Assembly (NCBI RefSeq): GCF_900156785.1 | Contig: NZ_FTOP01000008.1 | Span: 153,158-217,157, forward strand | DNA: 64,000 bases | Source of the DNA: Belliella pelovolcani | GTDB lineage: Bacteria > Bacteroidota > Bacteroidia > Cytophagales > Cyclobacteriaceae | Direction of reading: 5' to 3' | Part shown: positions 35,990 through 45,117 of the stretch, one piece after another | Layout: each line of letters opens with the position of its first letter | Numbering within the stretch: position 1 is the first letter of the stretch | Notes under the pieces: generated by a model | The model's database searches: none | Seen by the model: only the letters and a program-made list of their open reading frames with translations | What the model was told of the DNA's origin: nothing | Program-made: the position numbers and the translations under genes

Positions 35990-36165
35990 AAGAAATTAGG
36001 ACGAGTAGGATGGTACTTCTACTTTCATCCTTCACCCCTCATCCTTTCTCGATGGATAATAAGAAATTCACTTCTTGATTCTTGTCTCTTGTCTCTTGTT
36101 TCTTATCTCATGATTCATAAATCACATCTTATACCAGCCACCTTTGCTCAAAAAAGAATTCAAAT

Positions 36166-36750
36166 ATGTTTATAGAGCCTTTTATAGGATCCAACAATAA
36201 AAAAGATAGAAAAGGACACATCGAAGTGGTCTGCGGATCTATGTTTTCCGGGAAAACGGAAGAGCTGATCAGAAGGCTGAATCGGGCTTTGATTGCAAAG
36301 CAGAAAGTTGAGATTTTCAAGCCTGCCATTGACAAAAGGTATCATGAATTTGATGTAGTCTCTCACAATGAAAATGCTATTCGTTCTACACCTGTACAGT
36401 TTGCAGAAGATATCATCTTGCTGGCTGGAGATTGTGATGTAGTGGGGATTGACGAGGTTCAATTTTTTGACAATCGGATCGTCGAAGTAGCAAACATCCT
36501 AGCCAACTCAGGTAAAAGAGTGATTTTGGCTGGACTAGATATGGATTTTGAAGGAAAAGCCTTTGACCCCATGCCACAGCTGCTGTCCATTGCAGAGTAT
36601 GTCACCAAAGTTCATGCGATTTGTATGAAATGCGGAGACTTAGCCTCTTATTCTTTCCGACTTTCTGATGCCAAAGAAAAAGTAGTCTTAGGAGAAAAAG
36701 AAAGCTATGAAGCCCGATGTAGGAAATGTTTCTACGAGGATAAAAAGTAA
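36166..36750 (+). CDS. tdk: Thymidine kinase
   Basis: Phosphorylates thymidine (and deoxyuridine) in nucleotide salvage. The 194-residue, type II enzyme has the Walker A motif [11 protein letters not shown] near residue 24-34, DEVQFF near 95, the thymidine-site region [17 protein letters not shown] and two zinc-binding CxxC pairs (CMKC and CRKC) near the C-terminus. Start chosen at the ATG of MFIEPFIGS. Immediately followed, eight bases past the stop codon, by a MITE-like repeat. Confidence 0.97.
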   Translation: MFIEPFIGSNNKKDRKGHIEVVCGSMFSGKTEELIRRLNRALIAKQKVEIFKPAIDKRYHEFDVVSHNENAIRSTPVQFAEDIILLAGDCDVVGIDEVQFFDNRIVEVANILANSGKRVILAGLDMDFEGKAFDPMPQLLSIAEYVTKVHAICMKCGDLASYSFRLSDAKEKVVLGEKESYEARCRKCFYEDKK

Positions 36751-36757
36751 ATTGAAC

Positions 36758-36899
36758 ATACGGAACTTTGCCAACAATAATATAAATGGCCAAGTTTGAT
36801 GATCATCTCTGATATTGATAGATATTGGATGCTAATTGATATTGACCATTTGCAATCCATTAAACCGATAAGTTGAAAATCCTCGTAAGGAAGCTTATA
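36758..36899 (-). mobile_element. MITE-like element, copy A (degenerate)
   Basis: The left end starts with ATACGGAACTTTGCCA, identical over 16 bases to the end of the copy at 54247-54384 in the opposite orientation. The interior shares GATATTGGAT and GATATTGACCATT with that copy. The right end (AAGGAAGCTTATA) is a decayed form of the other terminal repeat. No coding capacity. It fills the whole gap between tdk and the next gene. Confidence 0.75.
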
Positions 36900-36921
36900 T
36901 ACAACGAAAGTGATTTTGGAA

Positions 36922-39147
36922 ATGAAAAATCAGACTAAGACCTCTTTTTGGACATGTGTGTATTCGAAATGGAAATTCATCTTGGGGCTAAGTCTGTACT
37001 TCGTTTTTAGCTTTTCTAATTCCTTTACCTTCGCCCAATCCAAAATCCCTGTGGGTGCTTGGCGCACACAGGCAAGTTACCTAGACCCTGCAAGACTCAC
37101 TGGCAGTGATCAAACGGTTTTTCACATTGGAAAAGAAAGTCTATTCTACTTTAGTACCACATCCAAAGAAACTTTCCAAGTCTCTAAATTAGATGGGCTC
37201 TATGCGCAGCAATTCACCAATGCCAATTTTGATGAAATTGAAAAAAAACTGATCATCACCTATGCGGACGGTAGTATAGACTTACTGGGAGAGAACAACA
37301 TCCGCAACATCGCCACCTTGAGAAATAACACACAGATCAGTGAAAAAGGAATCAATCGTGTCAAAAAACTAAGCGTCAACACATTTCTAGCAGCAGACTT
37401 TGGTGTAGCCATTATCAATAGTAGAAACAATCAGTTTGTAGATGCATTCATCAATATCGGACCGAACGCCTCCACACTTGCTGTATTCGATATCACCGAA
37501 GACTCAGAGAACTATTACTTGGCTACAGCTATGGGAGTTTTGATCGGCAACAAGTCTTCGAACCTGCGAGATTTTCGAAACTGGAACCTTTTAGACCTAG
37601 GTAGTCAGAATAGGTACCAACAGATCGAATATTATGAAAACACCCTTTTTGCATTGAGCAAGGAAGGGGAAGTTTTCGTTTTTGAGAATGGAAATGCAAT
37701 CGCACTTCTGGGAATAAGCAATGCAAAAAACTTGAAGAGATTTCCACAAGGCCTATTTTTCCAATCAAGTCAAACGGTATATCAGGTGCAAGCCAATGGT
37801 TCATATAGCACTTATTTGACTTGGGAGGAATCTTTTGATGACTTCCACATTACTTCTCAACATACATATTTGAGTATTACTGGAAAGGGATTATTAGATA
37901 GCGCTGATGGAAGCACTTTTTCACCTAATGGGCCACAGACGAAGGTACAAGCATTTGCTTTTGACAGAAGTGGAAGCTATGCTCTTCCATTTTTCAGACA
38001 AAGTAATGGGCAAATAAATGCTTCTTCTGGAAATCAAAGCAGCAAACTATTTTCAGGAAATTGGTCCGAAATAGACCAAGTTGAGAATATCTTAGCCATT
38101 CAATCCATCGGATCAAAAACATTCTTCGCGAGCAGAAATCAGGGATTATGGATTTCAGAAGACAACGAATTAAGTCAAATAATCCTAAATGGTGTTAATC
38201 CAAACACGCCAATTAGAACCATCCAAGCTGATGCTATGGGGCAACTTTGGGTTGGTTTAGAAGACAATCAAGGTCGCTTGATCAAGATCCGTGATGATTC
38301 TCAATCTAGCATTCAAGTAACCGGGCTTTCCTTTCCACAAAAAATAGAGGTTGACAACCGAGGTAACCTTTGGATCTTGCAATCCAACAACCTTGGCAAT
38401 ACCTCCATTAGGGTGTTCAATGAAGATTCACAACTCAACAGATCACTCAGCACAAGCCCTAATCAAGGAGGCTTACCCAACTCAAGCGTCAGAGATATCA
38501 AGCTAGATGGAGAAAATAGACTTTGGATAGGCTTGAGTAATGGAATCGTTTTTTTACCAAATGTAGCTTCGATTCAGAATTCCACTGCCATCAATGTGGT
38601 TCAGCCACTTTTTCAAAATCAACCCTTGCTAGCTGGAGAGATGGTGACTGCTATCGCTATTTCTCCTGATCAGAATCTTTGGCTAGGCACAAATTCCAAT
38701 GGCTTGTTTCAGTTTACCTCAGAGGGTTTAGCATTGATCACTCACTTCACAAATGCCAATAGCCCCCTATTCACCAATCAGATCAGTAACCTTCAATTCA
38801 ACAACTTTACTGGAGAGTTATTGATCACCACTCCTGCTGGAGGGCAAAGCTACAGGTCAGGAAGTATAGCACCCAGTGAACAATTGGGCGACATCAAAAT
38901 ATTCCCAAATCCTATTAGACCTGATTTCAATGGGCTAATGACCATAGAAGGATTAACAGATTTCACCGAAATCAAAATCAGCAATACTGCAGGCAGAGTG
39001 GTCTTTTCGAATCAAGTACGAGGCGGTAGTTTTACATGGAATGTGAGAGATCTATCAGGAAAAAGACCTATCCCAGGTGTATATTTGGTCTTTGTAATAG
39101 ATGAAATAGGTAGAGAAAGAATTGCTGGTAAATTTGTGATCCTCTGA
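36922..39147 (+). CDS. porZ: PorZ-like T9SS attachment-complex protein (beta-propeller with sorting domain)
   Basis: About 741 residues from the ATG at 36922. A GTG four codons upstream (36910) is an alternative. After a signal peptide (LSLYFVFSFSNSFTFAQ), the mature protein starts SKIPVGAWRTQASYLDPARL, typical of PorZ. Repeated WIGLSNGI / LWLGTNSNGLFQFT / LWVGLEDNQG units form two beta-propellers. The C-terminus (IKIFPNPIRP, ISNTAGRVVF, then GVYLVFVIDEIGRERIAGKFVIL) is a type A sorting domain. In Porphyromonas, PorZ is part of the PorU-V-Q-Z complex that cleaves sorting signals and attaches cargo to A-LPS. Followed with a one-base overlap by recO, as is common in Bacteroidota, which supports the assignment. 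Confidence 0.85.
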   Translation: MKNQTKTSFWTCVYSKWKFILGLSLYFVFSFSNSFTFAQSKIPVGAWRTQASYLDPARLTGSDQTVFHIGKESLFYFSTTSKETFQVSKLDGLYAQQFTNANFDEIEKKLIITYADGSIDLLGENNIRNIATLRNNTQISEKGINRVKKLSVNTFLAADFGVAIINSRNNQFVDAFINIGPNASTLAVFDITEDSENYYLATAMGVLIGNKSSNLRDFRNWNLLDLGSQNRYQQIEYYENTLFALSKEGEVFVFENGNAIALLGISNAKNLKRFPQGLFFQSSQTVYQVQANGSYSTYLTWEESFDDFHITSQHTYLSITGKGLLDSADGSTFSPNGPQTKVQAFAFDRSGSYALPFFRQSNGQINASSGNQSSKLFSGNWSEIDQVENILAIQSIGSKTFFASRNQGLWISEDNELSQIILNGVNPNTPIRTIQADAMGQLWVGLEDNQGRLIKIRDDSQSSIQVTGLSFPQKIEVDNRGNLWILQSNNLGNTSIRVFNEDSQLNRSLSTSPNQGGLPNSSVRDIKLDGENRLWIGLSNGIVFLPNVASIQNSTAINVVQPLFQNQPLLAGEMVTAIAISPDQNLWLGTNSNGLFQFTSEGLALITHFTNANSPLFTNQISNLQFNNFTGELLITTPAGGQSYRSGSIAPSEQLGDIKIFPNPIRPDFNGLMTIEGLTDFTEIKISNTAGRVVFSNQVRGGSFTWNVRDLSGKRPIPGVYLVFVIDEIGRERIAGKFVIL

Positions 39148-39836
39148 TGCTGAAAAAGTCACAAGGTATAGTCCTGTCATACATCCGATATCAGGAAACA
39201 TCAATCATCGTTCGGATATTCACGAGGGAGTTGGGGCTCAAGTCCTATATAGTCAATGGAGTCAGGTCTGCCAAAGGAAAGCCAAAGATGGCCCTCTACC
39301 AACCATTAACTATCCTTGACTTGGTGGTCTATGACAAAGAATCCTTGAGCCTCAATAGAATATCGGAAGCAAAACTCCAACATCCCTTTCAGAAGATTCC
39401 TTTTGATTTTATCAGGTCAGGCATAGCTATGTTTGTAGCTGAAGCCATCAGTAAATCCATCCATGAAGGATATCAGAACGAACAGCTTTATGACTTTTTG
39501 GAGCAAGCTTTGAAGCATTTAGATGGAGATTCGGTCAAGTTAGCTTTGTTCCCCATCATTTTTCTTTTAGAAATGTCTAATTACCTTGGCTTTGCGCCGA
39601 GTGATGCCAAATCATTCTTTGAAGAAATCCTTCAGGAAATGAAAGTACCAGAATTGATCCAACAAGAAATACAAGCATTAGATCTCCTGATTGTAGCATC
39701 CTTTGGCTGTCAAGAGACCATACCAAGTAAGACTAGAAAGGCGCTCTTAGACCATCTATTGATATTCTATTCCCAACATTTAGAGGATCATGGAGCTTGG
39801 AAATCAGTGAAAGTCCTCAGACAATTGCTATTATAA
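39147..39836 (+). CDS. recO: DNA repair protein RecO
   Basis: Anneals single-stranded DNA and loads RecA together with RecR in the RecFOR pathway. The 229 residues have the N-terminal OB-fold (KSQGIVLSYIRYQETSIIVRIFTRELGLKSYIVNGVR) and a helical C-terminal domain without a CxxC zinc motif. The start overlaps the porZ stop by one base, implying co-transcription. Confidence 0.93.
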   Translation: MLKKSQGIVLSYIRYQETSIIVRIFTRELGLKSYIVNGVRSAKGKPKMALYQPLTILDLVVYDKESLSLNRISEAKLQHPFQKIPFDFIRSGIAMFVAEAISKSIHEGYQNEQLYDFLEQALKHLDGDSVKLALFPIIFLLEMSNYLGFAPSDAKSFFEEILQEMKVPELIQQEIQALDLLIVASFGCQETIPSKTRKALLDHLLIFYSQHLEDHGAWKSVKVLRQLLL

Positions 39837-40025
39837 TAAAGTCAATTGGTTAAAAACTTGCGAATTAAAATTGGAAGGTGTAATATTGTGCTGTCACAGT
39901 ATTTCAAAATCCTCTCCCCGTGGATTTTATACTATCCTGAATATATTTTTAATTCAGTTCAGTAATACTCAATACATTTAATCAATTACACATCTTAGTA
40001 AAATTATCCATTTCATAAGCTTTTT

Positions 40026-41816
40026 ATGTATAACATAGAAGAATTAAGAATCAGGCTTCTTTCTGAATTGAAAGAAATCGCAGAGGAGTTGGGAGTGAAG
40101 AATTTCAAAACTCTGAAAAAAGACGATCTAATCTATGCGATCTTAGATCAACAAGCCATCACCCCAGAAAAAGCCCTCCCGAAAAAGAAACCTTCTGTCG
40201 CAGAAGCAGAACAAGAGCAGCCAGAAAAAAAATCACCCTCCCCTGCTGCTGAAACTCCAAAAATTGAAGACACCAAGCCTAAGTTCAGAAGGCAGAATGT
40301 CACTGAAATAGCAAAAGAGGAACAGGAAAAGCAAAAAGAGGAACCTAAATCTGAGGCCAAAGAGAAACCTAGGCGAGAACCAATCGCTAGGGAAGAAAAG
40401 CCAATAAGAGAAGTTCCTGCAAAAGAGTCGAAACCTCAAGAAAAGCCAGCTGAAGAATCCAATAGACCATCAAAATCTTCTATTCCAAGCCCAGCTGCTG
40501 AGGATGAAAAACCAAAATTTATCCGTCCTAGAAGAAAGGTAATAGACGAAATCGAAACAGAAAAACCAAAAGCTGCTTCAACTCCTGAGCAGGAAATCGA
40601 ACTTCCTAGGAGGAAAAACATCAAAGATATTGATGAAGTCCACATCCCTACCGCTGAAGTCGTACCATCCAAAAGAAAAACTTATGTAAGTCCAAAGGAA
40701 TTTGAAGGCATCATCGAAAATGAAGGTGTGCTTGAGATCATGACAGAAGGCTATGGCTTTTTGAGATCTTTGGATTACAACTACCTGGCTTCTCCAGATG
40801 ATATTTATGTTTCCCCTTCACAAATCAAACTTTTTGGTCTCAAAACAGGTGACCACATCAAAGGCACCATCAGGCCTCCAAAAGAAGGTGAGAAATACTT
40901 TGCATTATTGAAAGTAATCACCGTAAACGGCAAAACTTCAGAGGAAATTCGTGATAGAATTCCATTTGAGTATCTCACACCACTTTTCCCTGAAGAAAGA
41001 TTAAACTTGACCACAAGATCTGACAACTACTCTACCAGAATTTTGGACTTATTTGCTCCAATCGGTAAAGGCCAAAGAGGGATGATCGTGGCACAGCCTA
41101 AGACGGGTAAAACAGTACTCTTACAGCAAATCGCAAATGCCATTTCCGAAAACCATCCAGAGGTTCACTTGATGATCCTTTTGATCGACGAGAGACCTGA
41201 GGAGGTGACAGACATGGCTAGATCTGTGAAGGCGGAGGTGATTTCATCTACTTTTGATGAGCAAGCTGAGCGTCATGTGAAAGTGGCTTCCATTGTCTTG
41301 GAAAAAGCGAAAAGAATGGTCGAATGTGGTCATGATGTCGTGATCCTCCTAGATTCTATCACCCGATTGGCTAGAGCATATAATACAGTAGTACCTTCCT
41401 CTGGTAAAATCCTTTCTGGTGGTGTGGATGCAAATGCCCTACACAAGCCAAAAAGATTCTTCGGTGCTGCAAGAAATGTAGAGAATGGTGGTTCATTGAC
41501 CATCATCGCTACAGCTTTGGTAGAAACAGGCTCCAAAATGGACGAAGTAATCTTTGAGGAATTCAAAGGAACTGGTAACATGGAACTAGCTCTTGACAGA
41601 AAGCTTTCCAATAGAAGAATATATCCTGCGATCGATGTGCCTAGCTCTGGTACAAGAAGAGAGGATCTATTGATGGACAAAGAGGAAATGCAACGTGTGT
41701 GGATCTTACGTAAGCTAATGTCAGACATGAATTCTCAAGAAGCCATGGAATTCTTGCTACAAAGAATGCGCGGAACCAGAGATAATGTTGAATTTTTGAT
41801 CAGCATGAATGGCTAA
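40026..41816 (+). CDS. rho: Transcription termination factor Rho
   Basis: A hexameric RNA helicase that terminates transcription. The 596 residues are longer than E. coli Rho (419) because of a Lys/Glu/Pro-rich insert (about 55-220) between the N-terminal helical domain ([23 protein letters not shown]) and the RNA-binding cold-shock-like domain ([15 protein letters not shown]), as in other Bacteroidota. Walker A is [11 protein letters not shown] near 357-367, Walker B is [16 protein letters not shown], and the Q-loop region is [20 protein letters not shown]. It has its own terminator. Confidence 0.97.
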   Translation: MYNIEELRIRLLSELKEIAEELGVKNFKTLKKDDLIYAILDQQAITPEKALPKKKPSVAEAEQEQPEKKSPSPAAETPKIEDTKPKFRRQNVTEIAKEEQEKQKEEPKSEAKEKPRREPIAREEKPIREVPAKESKPQEKPAEESNRPSKSSIPSPAAEDEKPKFIRPRRKVIDEIETEKPKAASTPEQEIELPRRKNIKDIDEVHIPTAEVVPSKRKTYVSPKEFEGIIENEGVLEIMTEGYGFLRSLDYNYLASPDDIYVSPSQIKLFGLKTGDHIKGTIRPPKEGEKYFALLKVITVNGKTSEEIRDRIPFEYLTPLFPEERLNLTTRSDNYSTRILDLFAPIGKGQRGMIVAQPKTGKTVLLQQIANAISENHPEVHLMILLIDERPEEVTDMARSVKAEVISSTFDEQAERHVKVASIVLEKAKRMVECGHDVVILLDSITRLARAYNTVVPSSGKILSGGVDANALHKPKRFFGAARNVENGGSLTIIATALVETGSKMDEVIFEEFKGTGNMELALDRKLSNRRIYPAIDVPSSGTRREDLLMDKEEMQRVWILRKLMSDMNSQEAMEFLLQRMRGTRDNVEFLISMNG

Positions 41817-41846
41817 GCCAACCAATCTATAAAACTGAATTCAAAG

Positions 41847-41880
41847 CCCCTATCATTAGCTTGGTAGGGGTTAATTTTTT
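41847..41880 (+). terminator. Terminator of rho
   Basis: CCCCTATCA (41847-41855) pairs with TGGTAGGGG (41862-41870, one G-T pair), followed by TTAATTTTTT, 30 bases past the rho stop. Confidence 0.9.
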
Positions 41881-42022
41881 CTTATAAAAAGTCAATTTAA
41901 TTTTCTACATATTTAGTTATTTGAATTCAGCTAATAAAATGGATTTTGAATACTGTATTTCGCTTTGTAAACTAATCTATTGTTTTATATTATACCGCGT
42001 AGGATATTTGTTTTCAGAAAGT

Positions 42023-42090
42023 TACGGACAGGTCTTTAACCTTACTAAAAAGGAAAAAGAGTTAGTCCCGTAAGCCCAAACCCAGGGTAA
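42023..42090 (+). promoter_or_regulatory. Candidate structured leader of the T9SS cargo gene at 42092
   Basis: TTACGG at 42022-42027 can pair with CCGTAA near 42066-42071 to close a stem, with an inner CCTT/AAGG hairpin and a CCCAGGG element just before the start codon. The leader is more GC-rich than the surrounding AT-rich gap. A TATTTG sequence at 42005-42010 is a partial -7 box. It matches no leader class I can name. Confidence 0.4.
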
Positions 42091-42091
42091 A

Positions 42092-44965
42092 ATGAAGACT
42101 TACAACGTTTATATCTTTTCAAATAATTGCACTAAGGGATTTTATTCTTTAGCTAAACTCATTTTAGCAATATTTTTCCTAATATCTCTTGCTACAATTC
42201 AAAAATTAACCGCCGAAGGTTCAGGAGATTGGGGTACAGCCTCCAATCGTCAAAGTATGCTGTGGGTGCCAGCATCTGGCTCAGAAGTTTCAAGCTATAG
42301 AGTTAGAGGTTGCATGTTAACCCCTTCAACAGTCGCAGACTATAACCCAGGTCATAGACTTTATGTTTATGTAAAAAATGGAGAAACTGTGTTTTATGGC
42401 TTTCATAGGAATAGCTCTACTTCTGGAACAACTACTGTTTCTTGGTTTTATGACTCCTCTGACACCAGCTTTTTCCCAATGGCAACAGGGTCAAACAGAG
42501 TACAAATTAATTCAAATACATACAACTTTAGTGGCGCAGAAGCAACGGGGAAACCAGCTACAGCAAGTAGCGCGCATATAGGTCCAAGCCAAGTAACAGG
42601 TAGCGGATATACTGCATTCTCTTTTGTTAATAACACAGGAAGTGACCGAGCATTTTGGGTAGAACTTTCTACTTTTGGATTCAATATTGATTTTTGGGAT
42701 ATCACCGTAGCTTCAGGTACATCGGGATCTTACACAGAGCATAAGGGAAGAGTATATTCAAGGTTTTGGAGTATTGCCAATTCTAGAAGTAGTTCTACAT
42801 CTACGGCACTTACCATTCTCAACAAAGGCCAAGCAGATGCTTATTCCTTTCATGAAGATTTTGGGTTCTTTGTTCCCATTGACAATACCTACACTACAGC
42901 TTCAGACGATTACTTTGTCAAACACATTCGGTTTCCTGGATCCTCTGGAGGCTGGACAAACTTCTTTGCCAACCAAGATGGACCTAGAAATACATTAAGC
43001 TACGAAGAAAACAGAAAATCCATCACCACAACTTCCACGAATAACTATCAGTATCCCCTTTTCATCAATGACCCTGACCCTAGTATCTGGAAGACCACAA
43101 CGCCCCCTTCAGCTACCCTAGATATCGTGTACAGTGAAAAAGCACCTCCTGCCACTGGCGGTGAAGCTAATGTCAACATCAATATCAGTCTCCCAGCCAT
43201 TGTAGATATCCTTATCGATATCAATGGAAATGGGGAATATGATGCAGATTCGGATGTGATACTTTCAGAAATTTATGAAAGCCCAGGTAATTACACCATT
43301 TACTGGAATGGAGAAGATGCCCATGGTGTAGAGTTACCTAGTGGCGGAGAGGTCAATTTTGTTGCTTCCGTGGCTTTTTTTCCGGTACATTTTCCCATTT
43401 ACGACTTGGAGCAATGTTTGGGAATTCATGTGGACAATGTTCGCCCAGGTGACCCGGGGAAGGATTTTATCTTTTGGGATGATTCCTTGATTCCCCGAAC
43501 TGGACTGACGCCTGCTGATAGCCCTCAGTCCATAGAAGTGAATGTCACAGGCTTGGAAAGTCCAGAACATATTTGGTGGGCTACTGGAGATAATGGCTTT
43601 AGTAACAATAAAACTATTAATACTTGGACTGCCTCTTTTTATAGAGTGGTGCAGCGCACAAGTGGGTTTACCTTCTTATCAATCTCTGGAAATGTTTTTG
43701 AAGACTTGAATGCTTTGCAAGACAATACAGTCAATGGTGCTGGAGTAAATATTGCTAACCTATATGCTGTCTTGATCAATGATTTAAATAATGTGGTCAG
43801 TTTTGCAACAGTTCAATCAGACGGTACATACGTGATCAATGATGTTCCTAATGGAACGTTCAGTATTATTATTACGACTGAGTTACCTACACTCAATGAG
43901 ATTGCTCCTTCCATTATTCTCCCACTTTACTATGAAAGTACCGGGGAATTTCTAGGGTCAGGAGAAGGACATGATGGCACTCCAAATAGCATTTTACCCA
44001 ATATATTGGTAGACAATGCTTCTTTGTCGAATGCCAATTTCGGAATTCGTCCTATTGAATATGACTTGATCGCAGGAAAGTCAGTATCAGCACTCAAACC
44101 TGAGGTTGGGGATCAGATTACTTTTACAATCACTGTGGAAAACAGTGGTTATAGCATTGCTACTGAAGTATTCTTAGAAGAAAATATGCCTGTAGGATAT
44201 TCATATATTAGTCATACAGCCTCTCAAGGAACTTATGACCCACTTGCTAGTCCTGCAATCTGGGATATAGGAACACTTGGAAGTTGGGAAATGGCAACAC
44301 TTACTATTGTTGTGGAAGTTTTGGATGCCGTTGATTATTTCAATTTTGTGGAAACATTTAGCAACAACGGCATCCCTGAAACCAGAGATGATAACAACTA
44401 TGCCAGTGCTACAACTGAACCAATTTCTGAACTCCCAGTAGAATGGCTGAGATTTCAAGGAAAGCTCATTCATGAAACTATTCAACTCTCTTGGGCTACA
44501 GCCAAAGAGAGGTATAGTGATCATTTTATGATACAACGATCGCGTGATGTGAAAAATTGGGAGAATCTTGGGACAGTTTTAGCGCAAGGTTTTACAGAAC
44601 AAATCACAGACTATGCTTGGACTGATGAAAACCCTTTGATTGGGTCTAATTTCTACCGGCTGATCCAATTTGACATGGATGGTAGCAATAGCTATTCCAA
44701 AGTTATCAGAGCTGACTTCAACCCTAATTGGGAAATCAAAGTGTACCCAAATCCTTTTGTAGAGCATTTATACATGCGGGGAAAAGACTTGGGTAAATTC
44801 AATTGGTCGTTAAGAGATTATACTGGTAGAATACTCCACGAAGGATCAATTAACCAATCAAGGAACGAAATAAAAATTGAGACTGCAAAGCTACAGTCTG
44901 GACTTTACTTTATCAAACTTGAAAACAACTCACAATCATACATTTACAAGTTGAAGAAAAACTAA
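42092..44965 (+). CDS. Large secreted surface protein with DUF11 repeat and T9SS sorting domain
   Basis: 957 residues. A signal peptide with a long N-region (hydrophobic core about 22-36, ending near LTAEG) precedes a beta-rich N-terminal domain (GDWGTASNRQSMLWVPASGS) with many aromatic and Ser/Thr residues. A Cna-B/SdrD-like module is around 530-610 (SISGNVFEDLNALQDNTVNGAGV), a DUF11 module around 665-770 (GKSVSALKPEVGDQITFTIT), and a fibronectin-like module (LPVEWLRFQGKLI, LSWATAKERYSDHFMIQRS) leads into a type A sorting domain (IKVYPNPFVEHLYM ... GLYFIKLENNSQSYIYKLKKN). It is probably a cell-surface or released protein. Function unknown. Confidence 0.85.
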   Translation: MKTYNVYIFSNNCTKGFYSLAKLILAIFFLISLATIQKLTAEGSGDWGTASNRQSMLWVPASGSEVSSYRVRGCMLTPSTVADYNPGHRLYVYVKNGETVFYGFHRNSSTSGTTTVSWFYDSSDTSFFPMATGSNRVQINSNTYNFSGAEATGKPATASSAHIGPSQVTGSGYTAFSFVNNTGSDRAFWVELSTFGFNIDFWDITVASGTSGSYTEHKGRVYSRFWSIANSRSSSTSTALTILNKGQADAYSFHEDFGFFVPIDNTYTTASDDYFVKHIRFPGSSGGWTNFFANQDGPRNTLSYEENRKSITTTSTNNYQYPLFINDPDPSIWKTTTPPSATLDIVYSEKAPPATGGEANVNINISLPAIVDILIDINGNGEYDADSDVILSEIYESPGNYTIYWNGEDAHGVELPSGGEVNFVASVAFFPVHFPIYDLEQCLGIHVDNVRPGDPGKDFIFWDDSLIPRTGLTPADSPQSIEVNVTGLESPEHIWWATGDNGFSNNKTINTWTASFYRVVQRTSGFTFLSISGNVFEDLNALQDNTVNGAGVNIANLYAVLINDLNNVVSFATVQSDGTYVINDVPNGTFSIIITTELPTLNEIAPSIILPLYYESTGEFLGSGEGHDGTPNSILPNILVDNASLSNANFGIRPIEYDLIAGKSVSALKPEVGDQITFTITVENSGYSIATEVFLEENMPVGYSYISHTASQGTYDPLASPAIWDIGTLGSWEMATLTIVVEVLDAVDYFNFVETFSNNGIPETRDDNNYASATTEPISELPVEWLRFQGKLIHETIQLSWATAKERYSDHFMIQRSRDVKNWENLGTVLAQGFTEQITDYAWTDENPLIGSNFYRLIQFDMDGSNSYSKVIRADFNPNWEIKVYPNPFVEHLYMRGKDLGKFNWSLRDYTGRILHEGSINQSRNEIKIETAKLQSGLYFIKLENNSQSYIYKLKKN

Positions 44966-45117
44966 AATCAATATACTTTTTAATGCATATAAAGTACATT
45001 TTTTAGTAAATAAAAAGCATAAAAAATTTCTCTTTTCAAATACTTGATATATCTTCGTGAGCCTTAGTAATTATTGAAAAACAATCACCCTAGTTTCAAT
45101 AGTTATTCCATCACTGT

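Noticed and set aside
35845..36110. Repeated words considered as a CRISPR array
   Set aside because: There are only two long copies, spaced 110 bases, with no regular spacers and no cas genes.
36800..36860. Repeated GATATT words as a CRISPR or operator array
   Set aside because: They are part of the MITE-like element and recur in the same positions in its second copy.
42023..42090. Leader considered as a cyclic-di-GMP-I riboswitch because of ACAGG and GTAAGCC words
   Set aside because: The hairpin with GAAA tetraloop and the GGGACGCAAAGCC core are not present; the similarity is superficial.
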